Position numbers and translations under genes: made by a program. A stretch of 64,000 nt of DNA from Exiguobacterium sp. s146 (lineage in GTDB: Bacteria; Bacillota; Bacilli; Exiguobacteriales; Exiguobacteriaceae): the NCBI RefSeq assembly GCF_018618415.1, contig NZ_JACSMA010000004.1:143704-207703 (forward strand), given 5' to 3'. Below are positions 56,439-64,000 of this stretch, in pieces (the first letter of the stretch is position 1; every line of letters begins with the position of its first letter). Under the pieces are notes generated by a model. The model was not told the origin of the DNA, made no database searches, and saw only the letters and a program-made list of their open reading frames with translations.

Positions 56439-58633
56439 GGAATAGCTCCTTCCCATACCCGTTCAAGTTCCGTGACGTCCATTTCAATCAGGCGGTCGTT
56501 TGCACGGACCGTCAATTGTGGCGTGTCTGTCACCCGTCCGATGCGTGACGCCTTCGTCAAGGATGCGAACGCATCGGCCTGTTCCGGTGCGACCGTGACG
56601 AGGAAACGTGATTGTGATTCACTAAAGAGCGTCGTCACGAGATCCGTGTCGACTGTTACGTCTGCACCTAAGCCTGTCCCGAACACGAGTTCAGGGAGAG
56701 CCGCGGCGAGTCCACCTTCCGATACGTCGTGCGCCGCCGTGACAAGACCTTGGCGAATCGCTGTGAGGAGTGCTTGTTGCTGACGGCTCTCTGTCTCGAG
56801 GTCAAGCGTCGGCGCTTGACCGCTCACTTTCCCGTCCTGAAGCATTTGCAGCGCACTACCGCCGAACTCAGGTTTCGTCTCTCCGAGCAGGAAGATGATG
56901 TCGCCAGACGCTTTCGCGAACGACGTCGTGATATGTTCCGGCTTGTCGATCAAACCGACCATACCGACGACCGGTGTCGGATAAATCGCCGTCCCGTTCG
57001 ACTCATTGTAAAGCGAAACGTTCCCGCCGATGACCGGTGTGTCGAGGGCACGGCACGCTTCCGCCATCCCTTCGACAGCTTGGTCGAGTTGCCAGAACCC
57101 TTCCGGCTTGTCCGGGCTACCGAAGTTCAAGCAGTCCGTGAGCGCGAGTGGTGTGGCGCCGCTCGCGACGATATTGCGCGCCGCTTCGGCGACCGCGATG
57201 GCACCGCCGACACGCGGGTCGAGGTACACGTATTTGGCGTTGCAGTCTGTCGTCATTGCGAGCGCTTTGTCTGTGTCGCGAATGCGGATGACGGCCGCGT
57301 CACTGCCTGGCGCGACGACGGTTGATGTTTGAACCATGTGGTCATATTGTTCATACACCCAACGTTTTGAGGCGATCGTCGGCATGGCAAGGACGTCTTT
57401 CCATGTCGCGAGCACGTCCGTGACGACCGGTTGGACCGGTGCCATCGCTTGGAACGCCTCATAGTATGCCGGAACTTGCGACGGCTTATGGTAGACCGGT
57501 GCGTCTTCTGCGAGCGCGTCGACTGGTACTTCGGCCGCGACTTCCCCGTGATGCAACAGACGGAGCACTTTCTCTTTGATGACTTCACCGACTTTGATCG
57601 CATGAAGTCCCCACTTCGTGACAATCGCTTCGATTTCATCTTCATGTCCTGCCTTGACGACGAGCAACATCCGCTCTTGCGACTCGGACAACATCATCTC
57701 GTAAGGCGTCATGTCCGCCTCGCGTTGCGGGACGAGGTCGAGGTTCATCTCGATACCCATGCCTGCCTTCGATGCCATCTCAGCCGAAGACGACGTGAGA
57801 CCGGCTGCCCCCATGTCTTGAATCCCGACGAGGGCTGGGTGCTTAATGACTTCCAAACACGCCTCAATCAACAGTTTCTCCATGAACGGGTCACCGACTT
57901 GGACGGCCGGGCGTTTCTCGTCCGCATCCTCACCGAGTTCTTCCGAGGCGAACGTCGCCCCGTGAATACCATCGCGTCCTGTCGTCGCACCGACATACAT
58001 GACCGAGTTGCCGACACCTTCGGCAATCCCTTTCTGAATGTCTTCATGGCGGATGAGACCGACGCACATCGCATTGACGAGCGGGTTACCGGCATAGGCC
58101 GGGTCGAACGCGACTTCCCCACCGACCGTCGGGATACCGACACAGTTACCGTAACCGGCGATACCGGAGACGACGTGGCCGAAAAGATGTTTCACACGTG
58201 ATTCGTTCAAATCTCCGAAGCGGAGCGAATTGAGGAGTGCGACCGGTCGCGCGCCCATCGAGAAGATGTCGCGGATAATCCCGCCGACCCCTGTGGCCGC
58301 ACCTTGGTACGGCTCAATCGCCGACGGATGGTTATGGCTCTCGATTTTGAATGCGACGGCCTGGCCATCGCCGATGTCGACGATGCCGGCACCTTCCCCG
58401 GGTCCTTGAAGGACATGTTTCCCAGTGGTCGGGAATTTCCGGAGGACAGGCTTCGAGTTTTTGTACGAACAGTGTTCAGACCACATGACCGAGAATAATC
58501 CGATCTCTGTGTAATTCGGCTCACGACCGAGCAGTGAGACGACGAGCGCGTATTCCTCATCAGTCAAGCCCATCGTGGCGTAAAGTCGCTCTTCACGGAT
58601 GTGTGTTGCTGTCGGTTCAGTTGTAAGTAGCAT
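56414..58633 (-). CDS. purL: FGAM synthase, large subunit
   Basis: ATP-dependent formylglycinamidine synthase subunit of 739 residues (small Gram-positive type) that acts with PurQ and Pur[19 protein letters not shown], the [20 protein letters not shown] metal/ATP region and [16 protein letters not shown] are present. Overlaps purQ by 17 bp and purF by 25 bp, so the three FGAM genes and purF are tightly coupled. Confidence 0.97.
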   Translation of the reverse strand: MLLTTEPTATHIREERLYATMGLTDEEYALVVSLLGREPNYTEIGLFSVMWSEHCSYKNSKPVLRKFPTTGKHVLQGPGEGAGIVDIGDGQAVAFKIESHNHPSAIEPYQGAATGVGGIIRDIFSMGARPVALLNSLRFGDLNESRVKHLFGHVVSGIAGYGNCVGIPTVGGEVAFDPAYAGNPLVNAMCVGLIRHEDIQKGIAEGVGNSVMYVGATTGRDGIHGATFASEELGEDADEKRPAVQVGDPFMEKLLIEACLEVIKHPALVGIQDMGAAGLTSSSAEMASKAGMGIEMNLDLVPQREADMTPYEMMLSESQERMLLVVKAGHEDEIEAIVTKWGLHAIKVGEVIKEKVLRLLHHGEVAAEVPVDALAEDAPVYHKPSQVPAYYEAFQAMAPVQPVVTDVLATWKDVLAMPTIASKRWVYEQYDHMVQTSTVVAPGSDAAVIRIRDTDKALAMTTDCNAKYVYLDPRVGGAIAVAEAARNIVASGATPLALTDCLNFGSPDKPEGFWQLDQAVEGMAEACRALDTPVIGGNVSLYNESNGTAIYPTPVVGMVGLIDKPEHITTSFAKASGDIIFLLGETKPEFGGSALQMLQDGKVSGQAPTLDLETESRQQQALLTAIRQGLVTAAHDVSEGGLAAALPELVFGTGLGADVTVDTDLVTTLFSESQSRFLVTVAPEQADAFASLTKASRIGRVTDTPQLTVRANDRLIEMDVTELERVWEGAIPCYMTSEA

Positions 58634-59297
58634 GTCGAGTCCCCCATTTCACCATCGAAGTGAATAATCGTTTGCCGTCTTCCCCGCCGAGCAATGCTTC
58701 GACCGCTCGTTCCGGGTGTGGCATCATTCCGAGCACGTTCCCTTGTACGTTCGTGATTCCTGCGATGTTGGCGACCGATCCGTTCGGATTGTCGGTATAC
58801 GTGAAGGCAATCTGCCCGTTCGCTCGGAGCGCCTCGAGTGTCGCCTCGTCACAGTAGTAGTTGCCTTCCCCGTGTGCGATCGGGACTTGAATCGTCTCGC
58901 CGAGCGCATAATCGTTCGTGAACATCGTCTCGTTCGTTTCGACTTTCAACTCGACCGTCTTGCACATGAATTTCAAGTCACGGTTACGCATCAACACACC
59001 CGGGAGAAGCCCTGCTTCGACGAGTACTTGGAATCCGTTACAGACGCCGAGCACCGGTCGCCCTTCTTCGGCGAACCGCTTCACTTCGTTCATGATTGGT
59101 GAGAACTGGGCGATGGCACCACAGCGTAAGTAGTCCCCGTAGGAGAACCCTCCTGGCAAGAGCACACCGTCGTATCCTTCGAGTGATGTTTCCGTATGGA
59201 ACACATAGTCCGCTTCTTCACCGAGGACATCTTTTACGGCGTGATACATGTCGAGGTCACAGTTCGATCCCGGGAAGACGATGACAGCGAATTTCAT
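58617..59297 (-). CDS. purQ: FGAM synthase, glutaminase subunit
   Basis: Class I glutamine amidotransferase of 226 residues supplying ammonia to PurL. The nucleophile cysteine lies in [33 protein letters not shown] is the oxyanion region, and the His/Glu pair is in [10 protein letters not shown]. The ATG at 59297 overlaps purS by four bases and fits the family N-terminus [14 protein letters not shown]; an in-frame extension upstream lies in purS. Confidence 0.97.
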   Translation of the reverse strand: MKFAVIVFPGSNCDLDMYHAVKDVLGEEADYVFHTETSLEGYDGVLLPGGFSYGDYLRCGAIAQFSPIMNEVKRFAEEGRPVLGVCNGFQVLVEAGLLPGVLMRNRDLKFMCKTVELKVETNETMFTNDYALGETIQVPIAHGEGNYYCDEATLEALRANGQIAFTYTDNPNGSVANIAGITNVQGNVLGMMPHPERAVEALLGGEDGKRLFTSMVKWGTRHATYN

Positions 59298-59536
59298 GCG
59301 AGTACCCCCATCTCGATTCGATAGTTCTCGATGACCGTATTGACGAGCAGTTTCTCGCACATGTCACGCACCATCGCTTCGGTCGTCTCATTTGCGACTT
59401 GAAGCTCGATGACTTTCCCGATGCGTACCGACTCTACCCCCGTAAAGCCGAGATGTTCAAGCCCACCTTTCACGGCGACGCCTTGTGGATCTAGTACACT
59501 TTCACGTAATGTCACGTACACGTTTACTTTTTTCAT
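59294..59536 (-). CDS. purS: FGAM synthase, PurS subunit
   Basis: An 80-residue structural subunit bridging PurL and Pur[42 protein letters not shown] and [17 protein letters not shown] are characteristic. Overlaps purC and purQ by four bases each. Confidence 0.96.
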   Translation of the reverse strand: MKKVNVYVTLRESVLDPQGVAVKGGLEHLGFTGVESVRIGKVIELQVANETTEAMVRDMCEKLLVNTVIENYRIEMGVLA

Positions 59537-60237
59537 CGGTCCATTCCCCCTATGCGTGTTAACAGTTGGCTGTATGTGTCTGTCAGAGATCCGAGGTCTC
59601 TGCGGAAAACGTCTTTATCGAGCTTTTGTTTCGTCTCTTTGTCCCAAAGCCGACACGTGTCTGGTGAGATTTCGTCGGCAAGGATGATTGTGCCGTCGAC
59701 TTTACCGAACTCAAGTTTGAAATCGATCAAATCGATGCCATGTTCATTGAAAAAATCGAGCAATACATCGTTGACCCATAGGCCGAGTTGTCGCAATGTT
59801 TCGACTTCTTTGTGTGTGGCAACTTGCAGTAAACGGATATGATCCTCTGTTAGGAGCGGATCTCCGAGTGCGTCATCTTTATAGTAGAACTCGACGATTG
59901 GTGAGAGGAGCGGTGTCCCTTCTTCCCAACCGAGTCGTTTGGCCAAGCTCCCGGCGGCGACGTTCCGAACGACGACCTCGAGCGGGATAATATCGACGCG
60001 GCGCACGAGCTGCTCGCGATCCGATAATCGTTTAATGAAATGCGTCGGAATCTTGTTGTCGTGCATGAGTTCGAACAAGCGCGTCGTGATGGCATTGTTC
60101 AATACACCTTTGCCAGCGATTGATTCTTTTTTCTCCCCGTTAAATGCTGTCGCGTCGTCTTTATAATAGACGCGGAGCACACCCTGTTCTTCGGTCTCGA
60201 ATAACGCTTTCGCTTTACCTTCGTAAATTGCTTCCAT
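59533..60237 (-). CDS. purC: SAICAR synthetase
   Basis: Adds aspartate to CAIR. 234 residues starting MEAIYEGKAKALFETEEQG, with FNGEKKESIAGKGVLNNAIT, PLEVVVRNVAAGSLAKRLG and DFKLEFGKVDG as signatures. ATG 60237 follows AAGGGGGA. It is separated from purB by 48 bp that contain a small hairpin, the only sizeable gap inside the operon. Confidence 0.97.
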   Translation of the reverse strand: MEAIYEGKAKALFETEEQGVLRVYYKDDATAFNGEKKESIAGKGVLNNAITTRLFELMHDNKIPTHFIKRLSDREQLVRRVDIIPLEVVVRNVAAGSLAKRLGWEEGTPLLSPIVEFYYKDDALGDPLLTEDHIRLLQVATHKEVETLRQLGLWVNDVLLDFFNEHGIDLIDFKLEFGKVDGTIILADEISPDTCRLWDKETKQKLDKDVFRRDLGSLTDTYSQLLTRIGGMDR

Positions 60238-60261
60238 CTGTATCGTCCCCCTTAAAAGTGA

Positions 60262-60280
60262 GAGGGGCATGAAGCCCCTC
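60262..60280 (-). repeat. Intercistronic hairpin between purB and purC
   Basis: GAGGGGC / GCCCCTC perfect 7-bp stem with a 5-base loop, without a T tract. It may stabilise or process the mRNA or attenuate it weakly. Confidence 0.5.
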
Positions 60281-60285
60281 AACGA

Positions 60286-61578
60286 TCACAAACCACAGCG
60301 TTCAAAAATGACATCGACACGGCGCACGTGATGGCTCGGGTCGAATAAGTCGTCGAGCTCGTCACTCGTGAAGAGTGCACCCATCTCGGCGTCTTGTTCA
60401 ATCAAGGTGCGGAACATCGTCTCTTCTTCCCACGCCTGCATTGCCTTCGGTTGAACGGCGTCATAGGCGGCTTCGCGCGACCATCCTTTTTCAATCAACG
60501 CGAGCAAGATGCGTTGTGAGAAGATGATGCCGAACGTCCGGTCCATGTTGCGGCGCATGTTGTCCGGGAAGACCGTCAAGTTCTTCACGATATTGCCGAA
60601 CCGGTTCAACATGTAGTTGAGGAGGCTCGTCGCATCCGGAAGAATGATGCGTTCGGCTGAAGAGTGTGAGATGTCACGTTCATGCCAGAGCGGGACGTTC
60701 TCATACGCCGTCACCATATGACCGCGAATGACTCGGGCTAGGCCGGTCATGTTCTCTGAACCGATCGGGTTACGTTTATGCGGCATTGCTGACGACCCTT
60801 TTTGTCCTTTGGCGAAAAATTCTTCGACCTCACGTGTCTCTGTCTTTTGGAGGCCGCGAATCTCTGTCGCCATCTTCTCGATCGATGTGGCGATCAACGC
60901 GAGCGTCGACATATATTCGGCGTGACGGTCACGTTGCAGCGTCTGCGTCGAAATCGGTGCTGCTTGAATACCTAATTTGTCACACACATACGATTCGATG
61001 AACGGATCGATATTGGCGAACGTGCCGACCGCACCACTCATCTTGCCGAACTCAATCGTCTCACGGGCTGCCATGAAGCGTTTCTTGTTGCGTTTCATTT
61101 CTTCGTACCAAAGTGCGAGCTTCAATCCGAACGTCGTCGGTTCAGCATGGACACCGTGTGTACGCCCCATCATGATGTCGTATTTATGTGCTTTCGCTTT
61201 CTCAGCGAGGATGTCGATGAAACGGTCGATATCGGCTTCTAAAATATCGTTCGCTTGCTTAATCAAGTACGATAAGGCCGTATCGACGACGTCTGTCGAA
61301 GTCAGTCCGTAATGCACCCACTTCTTCTCTTCGCCGAGTGTCTCTGAGACGGCACGGGTGAATGCGATGACGTCATGACGTGTCTCTTGCTCGATTTCAA
61401 GGATGCGCTCGACATCAAACGATGCTTTGTCCCATAAGACGGCGACATCTTCCTTCGGGATGATTCCGAGTTCGCTCCACGCTTCGCAGGCGTACAGCTC
61501 TACTTGGAGCCATGCCTCAAACTTATTCTGGTCTGTCCAAATCGCCGCCATCTCAGGACGGGTATAACGTGAAATCAT
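60286..61578 (-). CDS. purB: Adenylosuccinate lyase
   Basis: Acts twice, releasing fumarate from SAICAR and from adenylosuccinate. 430 residues; fumarase/aspartase superfamily signature [37 protein letters not shown] and [17 protein letters not shown] 61578 follows AAGGAG and overlaps purK by four bases. Confidence 0.97.
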   Translation of the reverse strand: MISRYTRPEMAAIWTDQNKFEAWLQVELYACEAWSELGIIPKEDVAVLWDKASFDVERILEIEQETRHDVIAFTRAVSETLGEEKKWVHYGLTSTDVVDTALSYLIKQANDILEADIDRFIDILAEKAKAHKYDIMMGRTHGVHAEPTTFGLKLALWYEEMKRNKKRFMAARETIEFGKMSGAVGTFANIDPFIESYVCDKLGIQAAPISTQTLQRDRHAEYMSTLALIATSIEKMATEIRGLQKTETREVEEFFAKGQKGSSAMPHKRNPIGSENMTGLARVIRGHMVTAYENVPLWHERDISHSSAERIILPDATSLLNYMLNRFGNIVKNLTVFPDNMRRNMDRTFGIIFSQRILLALIEKGWSREAAYDAVQPKAMQAWEEETMFRTLIEQDAEMGALFTSDELDDLFDPSHHVRRVDVIFERCGL

Positions 61579-62669
61579 AAAACGGTCTCCTTCCAAATTG
61601 CCAATTGTTCGATGGTCTGAAGCGCTTCTTCGACGGAAGCGGCAATCACGTTCAAATGCCCCATCTTCCGCCCTGGCTTCGCTTCTTCTTTCCCATACAA
61701 ATGTAGTTTAACATTCGACGGTAACGTTTGCGGGTCCAGCTCGTCCATATGTTCCCCTAAAAGATTGACCATGACGACAGGGGTGTATAACGTCGTTCGC
61801 CCAAGTCTCATCCCGGTAATTGCCCGAATGTGTTGCTCGAACTGCGACGTTTCACAGGCGTCAATCGTATAATGCCCTGAGTTGTGAGGACGTGGCGCAA
61901 GTTCATTCACGTATAATGAACCATCCTCCATAATAAATAGCTCAACTGCCAGCGTACCAATCAGTCCGATGTGGTCGACGAGCTGGAGCGCCAAATGCCG
62001 CGCCTCTTCTAAAACGTCTGGCTCCACACGTGCCGGTACAATCGAAAGATGTAAAATATTGTTTCGATGAACGTTCTCACTGATGGGGAACGTCGTTGTC
62101 TCGTGCGTCCCTCTCGTCACGATTACAGAAATTTCTTTTTTAAAAGGAAGCCAAGCTTCGGCCACATATTCCGTCTCTTCGAACTGATCTGTGAACGTGC
62201 GTACGTCTTGTTCTGAACGTATGACGGTTTGACCTTTTCCGTCATAACCGAAACGGCATGTCTTGATCACGAACGGAAAACCTAATACGTCTTTTGCTCG
62301 AATGACATCACGGACGGAACGGACTGGAACATACGGGGCGACTTGAAGACCTGCCCCTTCAATCATTTGCTTTTCAAAGATTCTATGCTGCGTCGCCTTC
62401 AAGACATTCATCCCTTGAGGACATTTGTCAGCAATGGTCTCAATCATCGCCGTATCGATGTTTTCAAATTCATAGGTGATCACGTCTGAACGATGGGCGA
62501 GTTCACGAGCTGCCGTGACATCGTCGAATGCAGCGACGATACTCGGTGCGACCTGGGCAGCAGGTGCGTTTGAGTTGGGATCGAGGCTTAGCGTTTCGTA
62601 CCCCATTGCACTTGCACTGAGTGACATCATGCGACCTAGTTGACCTCCACCTAAAATGCCGATTCTCAT
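61575..62669 (-). CDS. purK: N5-carboxyaminoimidazole ribonucleotide synthase
   Basis: ATP-grasp enzyme of 364 residues that carboxylates AIR to N5-[24 protein letters not shown] at the start, [17 protein letters not shown], and [18 protein letters not shown]. Overlaps purE by one base (TAATG). Confidence 0.97.
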   Translation of the reverse strand: MRIGILGGGQLGRMMSLSASAMGYETLSLDPNSNAPAAQVAPSIVAAFDDVTAARELAHRSDVITYEFENIDTAMIETIADKCPQGMNVLKATQHRIFEKQMIEGAGLQVAPYVPVRSVRDVIRAKDVLGFPFVIKTCRFGYDGKGQTVIRSEQDVRTFTDQFEETEYVAEAWLPFKKEISVIVTRGTHETTTFPISENVHRNNILHLSIVPARVEPDVLEEARHLALQLVDHIGLIGTLAVELFIMEDGSLYVNELAPRPHNSGHYTIDACETSQFEQHIRAITGMRLGRTTLYTPVVMVNLLGEHMDELDPQTLPSNVKLHLYGKEEAKPGRKMGHLNVIAASVEEALQTIEQLAIWKETVL

Positions 62670-63157
62670 TAGATTAGGTCCTCCGTCGCTTGAAGTGCCA
62701 TATCACGCTTGGCTTGGCGATACGTATCCAGGCGTTCAACCAGTTCAGGGAATTGCAAGCTGAGGATTTGAACGGCGAGTAGACCCGCGTTCGTGGCCCC
62801 GGCACGACCAATCGCGACCGTTGCGACTGGTACTCCTGCAGGCATTTGAACAATCGAGAGCAATGAATCAAGTCCATTTAAGGCTTTAGATTGAACAGGT
62901 ACTCCGATGACAGGAAGCGTTGTTTTCGCTGCGACCATCCCAGGTAAATGGGCTGCCCCTCCTGCTCCTGCAATGATGACTTGTATGCCTCTCTCACGAG
63001 CTTCTTCTGCATATTCAAACATTAAGTCCGGCGTCCGATGTGCCGAGACAACTTGTTTTTCAAATGGAATACTCAATTCTTCTAGGACGTCACAAGCGTG
63101 GCGCATTGTTTCCCAATCAGACGAGCTACCCATGATCACACCTACTGTTGCCTTCAC
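62669..63157 (-). CDS. purE: N5-CAIR mutase
   Basis: Class I PurE of 162 residues converting N5-CAIR to [16 protein letters not shown] at 8-19, the catalytic histidine region [18 protein letters not shown], and [14 protein letters not shown]. First gene of the operon; ATG 63157 follows AAGGGGGA. Its leader carries a guanine riboswitch and PurBoxes. Confidence 0.97.
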   Translation of the reverse strand: MKATVGVIMGSSSDWETMRHACDVLEELSIPFEKQVVSAHRTPDLMFEYAEEARERGIQVIIAGAGGAAHLPGMVAAKTTLPVIGVPVQSKALNGLDSLLSIVQMPAGVPVATVAIGRAGATNAGLLAVQILSLQFPELVERLDTYRQAKRDMALQATEDLI

Positions 63158-63177
63158 TTAAATGTCCCCCTTAAATA

Positions 63178-63313
63178 AAGAAATCCCTAAACCGAATAAC
63201 CAGTTTAGGGTATAGGCCACGACAAAAAAATGTCGACTACACCCCATAGTCTGATCAGAATCGGCGATCAGGTAGAAACTTGCGAGCCATTTCCTCGCGA
63301 TTATATGGAGCAC
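63178..63313 (-). promoter_or_regulatory. Guanine riboswitch with terminator, upstream of purE
   Basis: This lies in the gene-free region 63158-63469. On the minus strand the aptamer (63242-63313) reads CCATATAATCGCGAGG, ATGGCTCGCAAGTTTCTACC and GATCAGACTATGG. The C before UAU (position 74 in xpt numbering) indicates guanine/hypoxanthine rather than adenine specificity. The following hairpin CCCTAAAC / GTTTAGGG with a T-rich tail (63178-63211) is the terminator. High guanine should stop transcription of the whole pur operon. Confidence 0.95.
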
Positions 63314-63342
63314 TATTTAATTTGTTCTTAACTCACACGCCT

Positions 63343-63372
63343 ATCGTACCTTGTTCATTCAAAACATGTCAA
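63343..63372 (-). promoter_or_regulatory. Promoter of the purine operon
   Basis: TTGACA (complement of 63367-63372) and TACGAT (complement of 63343-63348) with an 18-bp spacer, about 30 bp upstream of the riboswitch aptamer. Confidence 0.72.
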
Positions 63373-63375
63373 CAA

Positions 63376-63417
63376 ACTGCGAACAATTTAATTGTCTGAA
63401 TATTTATCGTTCGTCTT
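63376..63417. promoter_or_regulatory. Paired PurBoxes (PurR operator)
   Basis: Inverted CGAAC (63380-63384, within TGCGAACAATT) and GTTCG (63409-63413, within TTATCGTTCGTC) with 24 bases between the cores, the same geometry as B. subtilis PurR sites (14-bp boxes about 16 bp apart). They lie just upstream of the pur -35. PRPP would relieve repression. Confidence 0.72.
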
Positions 63418-63433
63418 TAGGTTCGTTGGAATA

Positions 63434-63465
63434 CAAAAAAAACCGTCACATATTCGTGACGGTTT
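63434..63465 (-). terminator. Terminator of the NETI gene
   Basis: AACCGTCACGAA / ATGTGACGGTT hairpin followed by eight T on the minus strand. It isolates the pur promoter from transcription arriving from the rRNA side. Confidence 0.85.
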
Positions 63466-63469
63466 GGCA

Positions 63470-63661
63470 TTATGATTTGAGAGCAACGCACTCAAACAAA
63501 ATCGATTGATGGGAATGTACAGGTTCGTCTTTGGTTCCCGTTTGTTCAAAGACAGGCTTTTCAATCCTACGTACCGGGCGATACCCCATTTGAGCAATTC
63601 GATTTAAACATTCATCGATTGTCTCGTTTGGCTCGACGTATACTTTGATTTTTTTGGCCAT
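63470..63661 (-). CDS. yebG: NETI-motif small protein (YebG-like)
   Basis: A 63-residue protein of the NETI family, named for the motif in VYVEPNETIDECLNRIAQMG, continuing YRPVRRIEKPVFEQ. In B. subtilis the homologue YebG lies immediately upstream of purE, as here. No function is established for the family. ATG 63661 follows AGAGAGGAA. It has its own terminator, so it is not part of the purine operon although always near it. Confidence 0.88.
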   Translation of the reverse strand: MAKKIKVYVEPNETIDECLNRIAQMGYRPVRRIEKPVFEQTGTKDEPVHSHQSILFECVALKS

Positions 63662-63697
63662 CTGTTATTCCTCTCTTTCATTTGAATCGCGATATAA

Positions 63698-63743
63698 ATA
63701 AAAAAAGCGGCGGCCCTTGAGCGAATGCTCCAGAACCACCGTT
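63698..63743 (-). terminator. Terminator of the rRNA operon
   Basis: CGGTGGTTCT pairs with AGGGCCGCCG (with G-U pairs) around an inner GAGC/GCTC stem, then seven T on the minus strand, just past the 5S 3' end. Confidence 0.82.
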
Positions 63744-63745
63744 TG

Positions 63746-63860
<115 letters not shown>

Positions 63861-63919
63861 TATAGAGAGATCGTTCTCTCAAAACTGAAGACTCATCAAT
63901 TCATACAAACCTTAGACTA

Positions 63920-64000
63920 GATCAAAGCCTCGACCGATTAGTATCATTCAGCTCCACACGTCGCCGTGCTTCCACCCATGACCTATCTACCTCATCGTCT
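63920..64000 (-). rRNA. rrl: 23S ribosomal RNA, 3' end only
   Basis: On the minus strand the sequence contains GAGCTGAATGATACTAATCG and GTCGAGGCTTTGATC, the conserved 3' terminus of 23S rRNA. The gene continues beyond the right edge. The 3' end is estimated near 63920, leaving about 60 bases of spacer to 5S without a tRNA. Confidence 0.95.

Overview
The window is chromosomal DNA of a Gram-positive bacterium of the order Bacillales. The evidence is strong AAGGAGG-type ribosome sites, lysine and guanine riboswitches, CtsR, LexA, PurR, ArgR and CcpA-like sites, a sortase LPXTG protein and a CamS lipoprotein. The gene order purEKBCSQLFMNHD / yerA / yerC / pcrB-pcrA-ligA-camS is very like that of Bacillus subtilis. 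Gene content and GC-rich third positions suggest Exiguobacterium; the genus is inferred from memory and was not checked. No mobile element, CRISPR array, prophage or tRNA is visible. Nearly all genes lie on the minus strand, reading away from an rRNA operon at the right edge.

Left part (1-12.2 kb): a partial ornithine aminotransferase, a PAS-GGDEF-EAL cyclic-di-GMP protein, a basic amino acid antiporter under tandem ARG boxes, an orphan OppA lipoprotein, and an NhaC-family carrier behind a lysine riboswitch (predicted lysine transporter LysW). Then come an unknown 94-aa gene, adenine deaminase, a gamma-carbonic-anhydrase-like protein, a cre-linked pair of tiny ORFs and a nitroreductase.

12.2-20.4 kb: a lysine riboswitch-controlled operon lysC-asd-dapA-dapB-dapD-ilvE-alr-lysA. 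A branched-chain aminotransferase sits between dapD and alr, where staphylococcal operons carry the N-acetyl-DAP deacetylase. The racemase is of the unusual dap-operon type.

20.5-32.2 kb: GNAT and AlaX, NagR with divergent nagA-nagB (shared operator motif), an LCP cell-wall ligase, a MATE exporter facing a CHAD protein, glutaminase, a small membrane protein, and hemY overlapping a radical SAM/SPASM gene.

32.2-48.1 kb: a CtsR-controlled J-protein-clpB operon, camS, an LPXTG DUF11 surface protein, then ligA, pcrA (LexA box), pcrB, a small membrane gene, ktrB, yerC and yerA.

48.2-64 kb: a CHASE4-GGDEF-EAL protein, then the complete 12-gene IMP operon (purE to purD) with paired PurBoxes and a guanine riboswitch, a NETI protein, 5S rRNA and the 3' end of 23S rRNA. 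Most of the window is core metabolism. The points most worth following are the composition of the dap operon, the hemY/radical-SAM pair, the 17-codon ORF, and the stacked regulatory sites.
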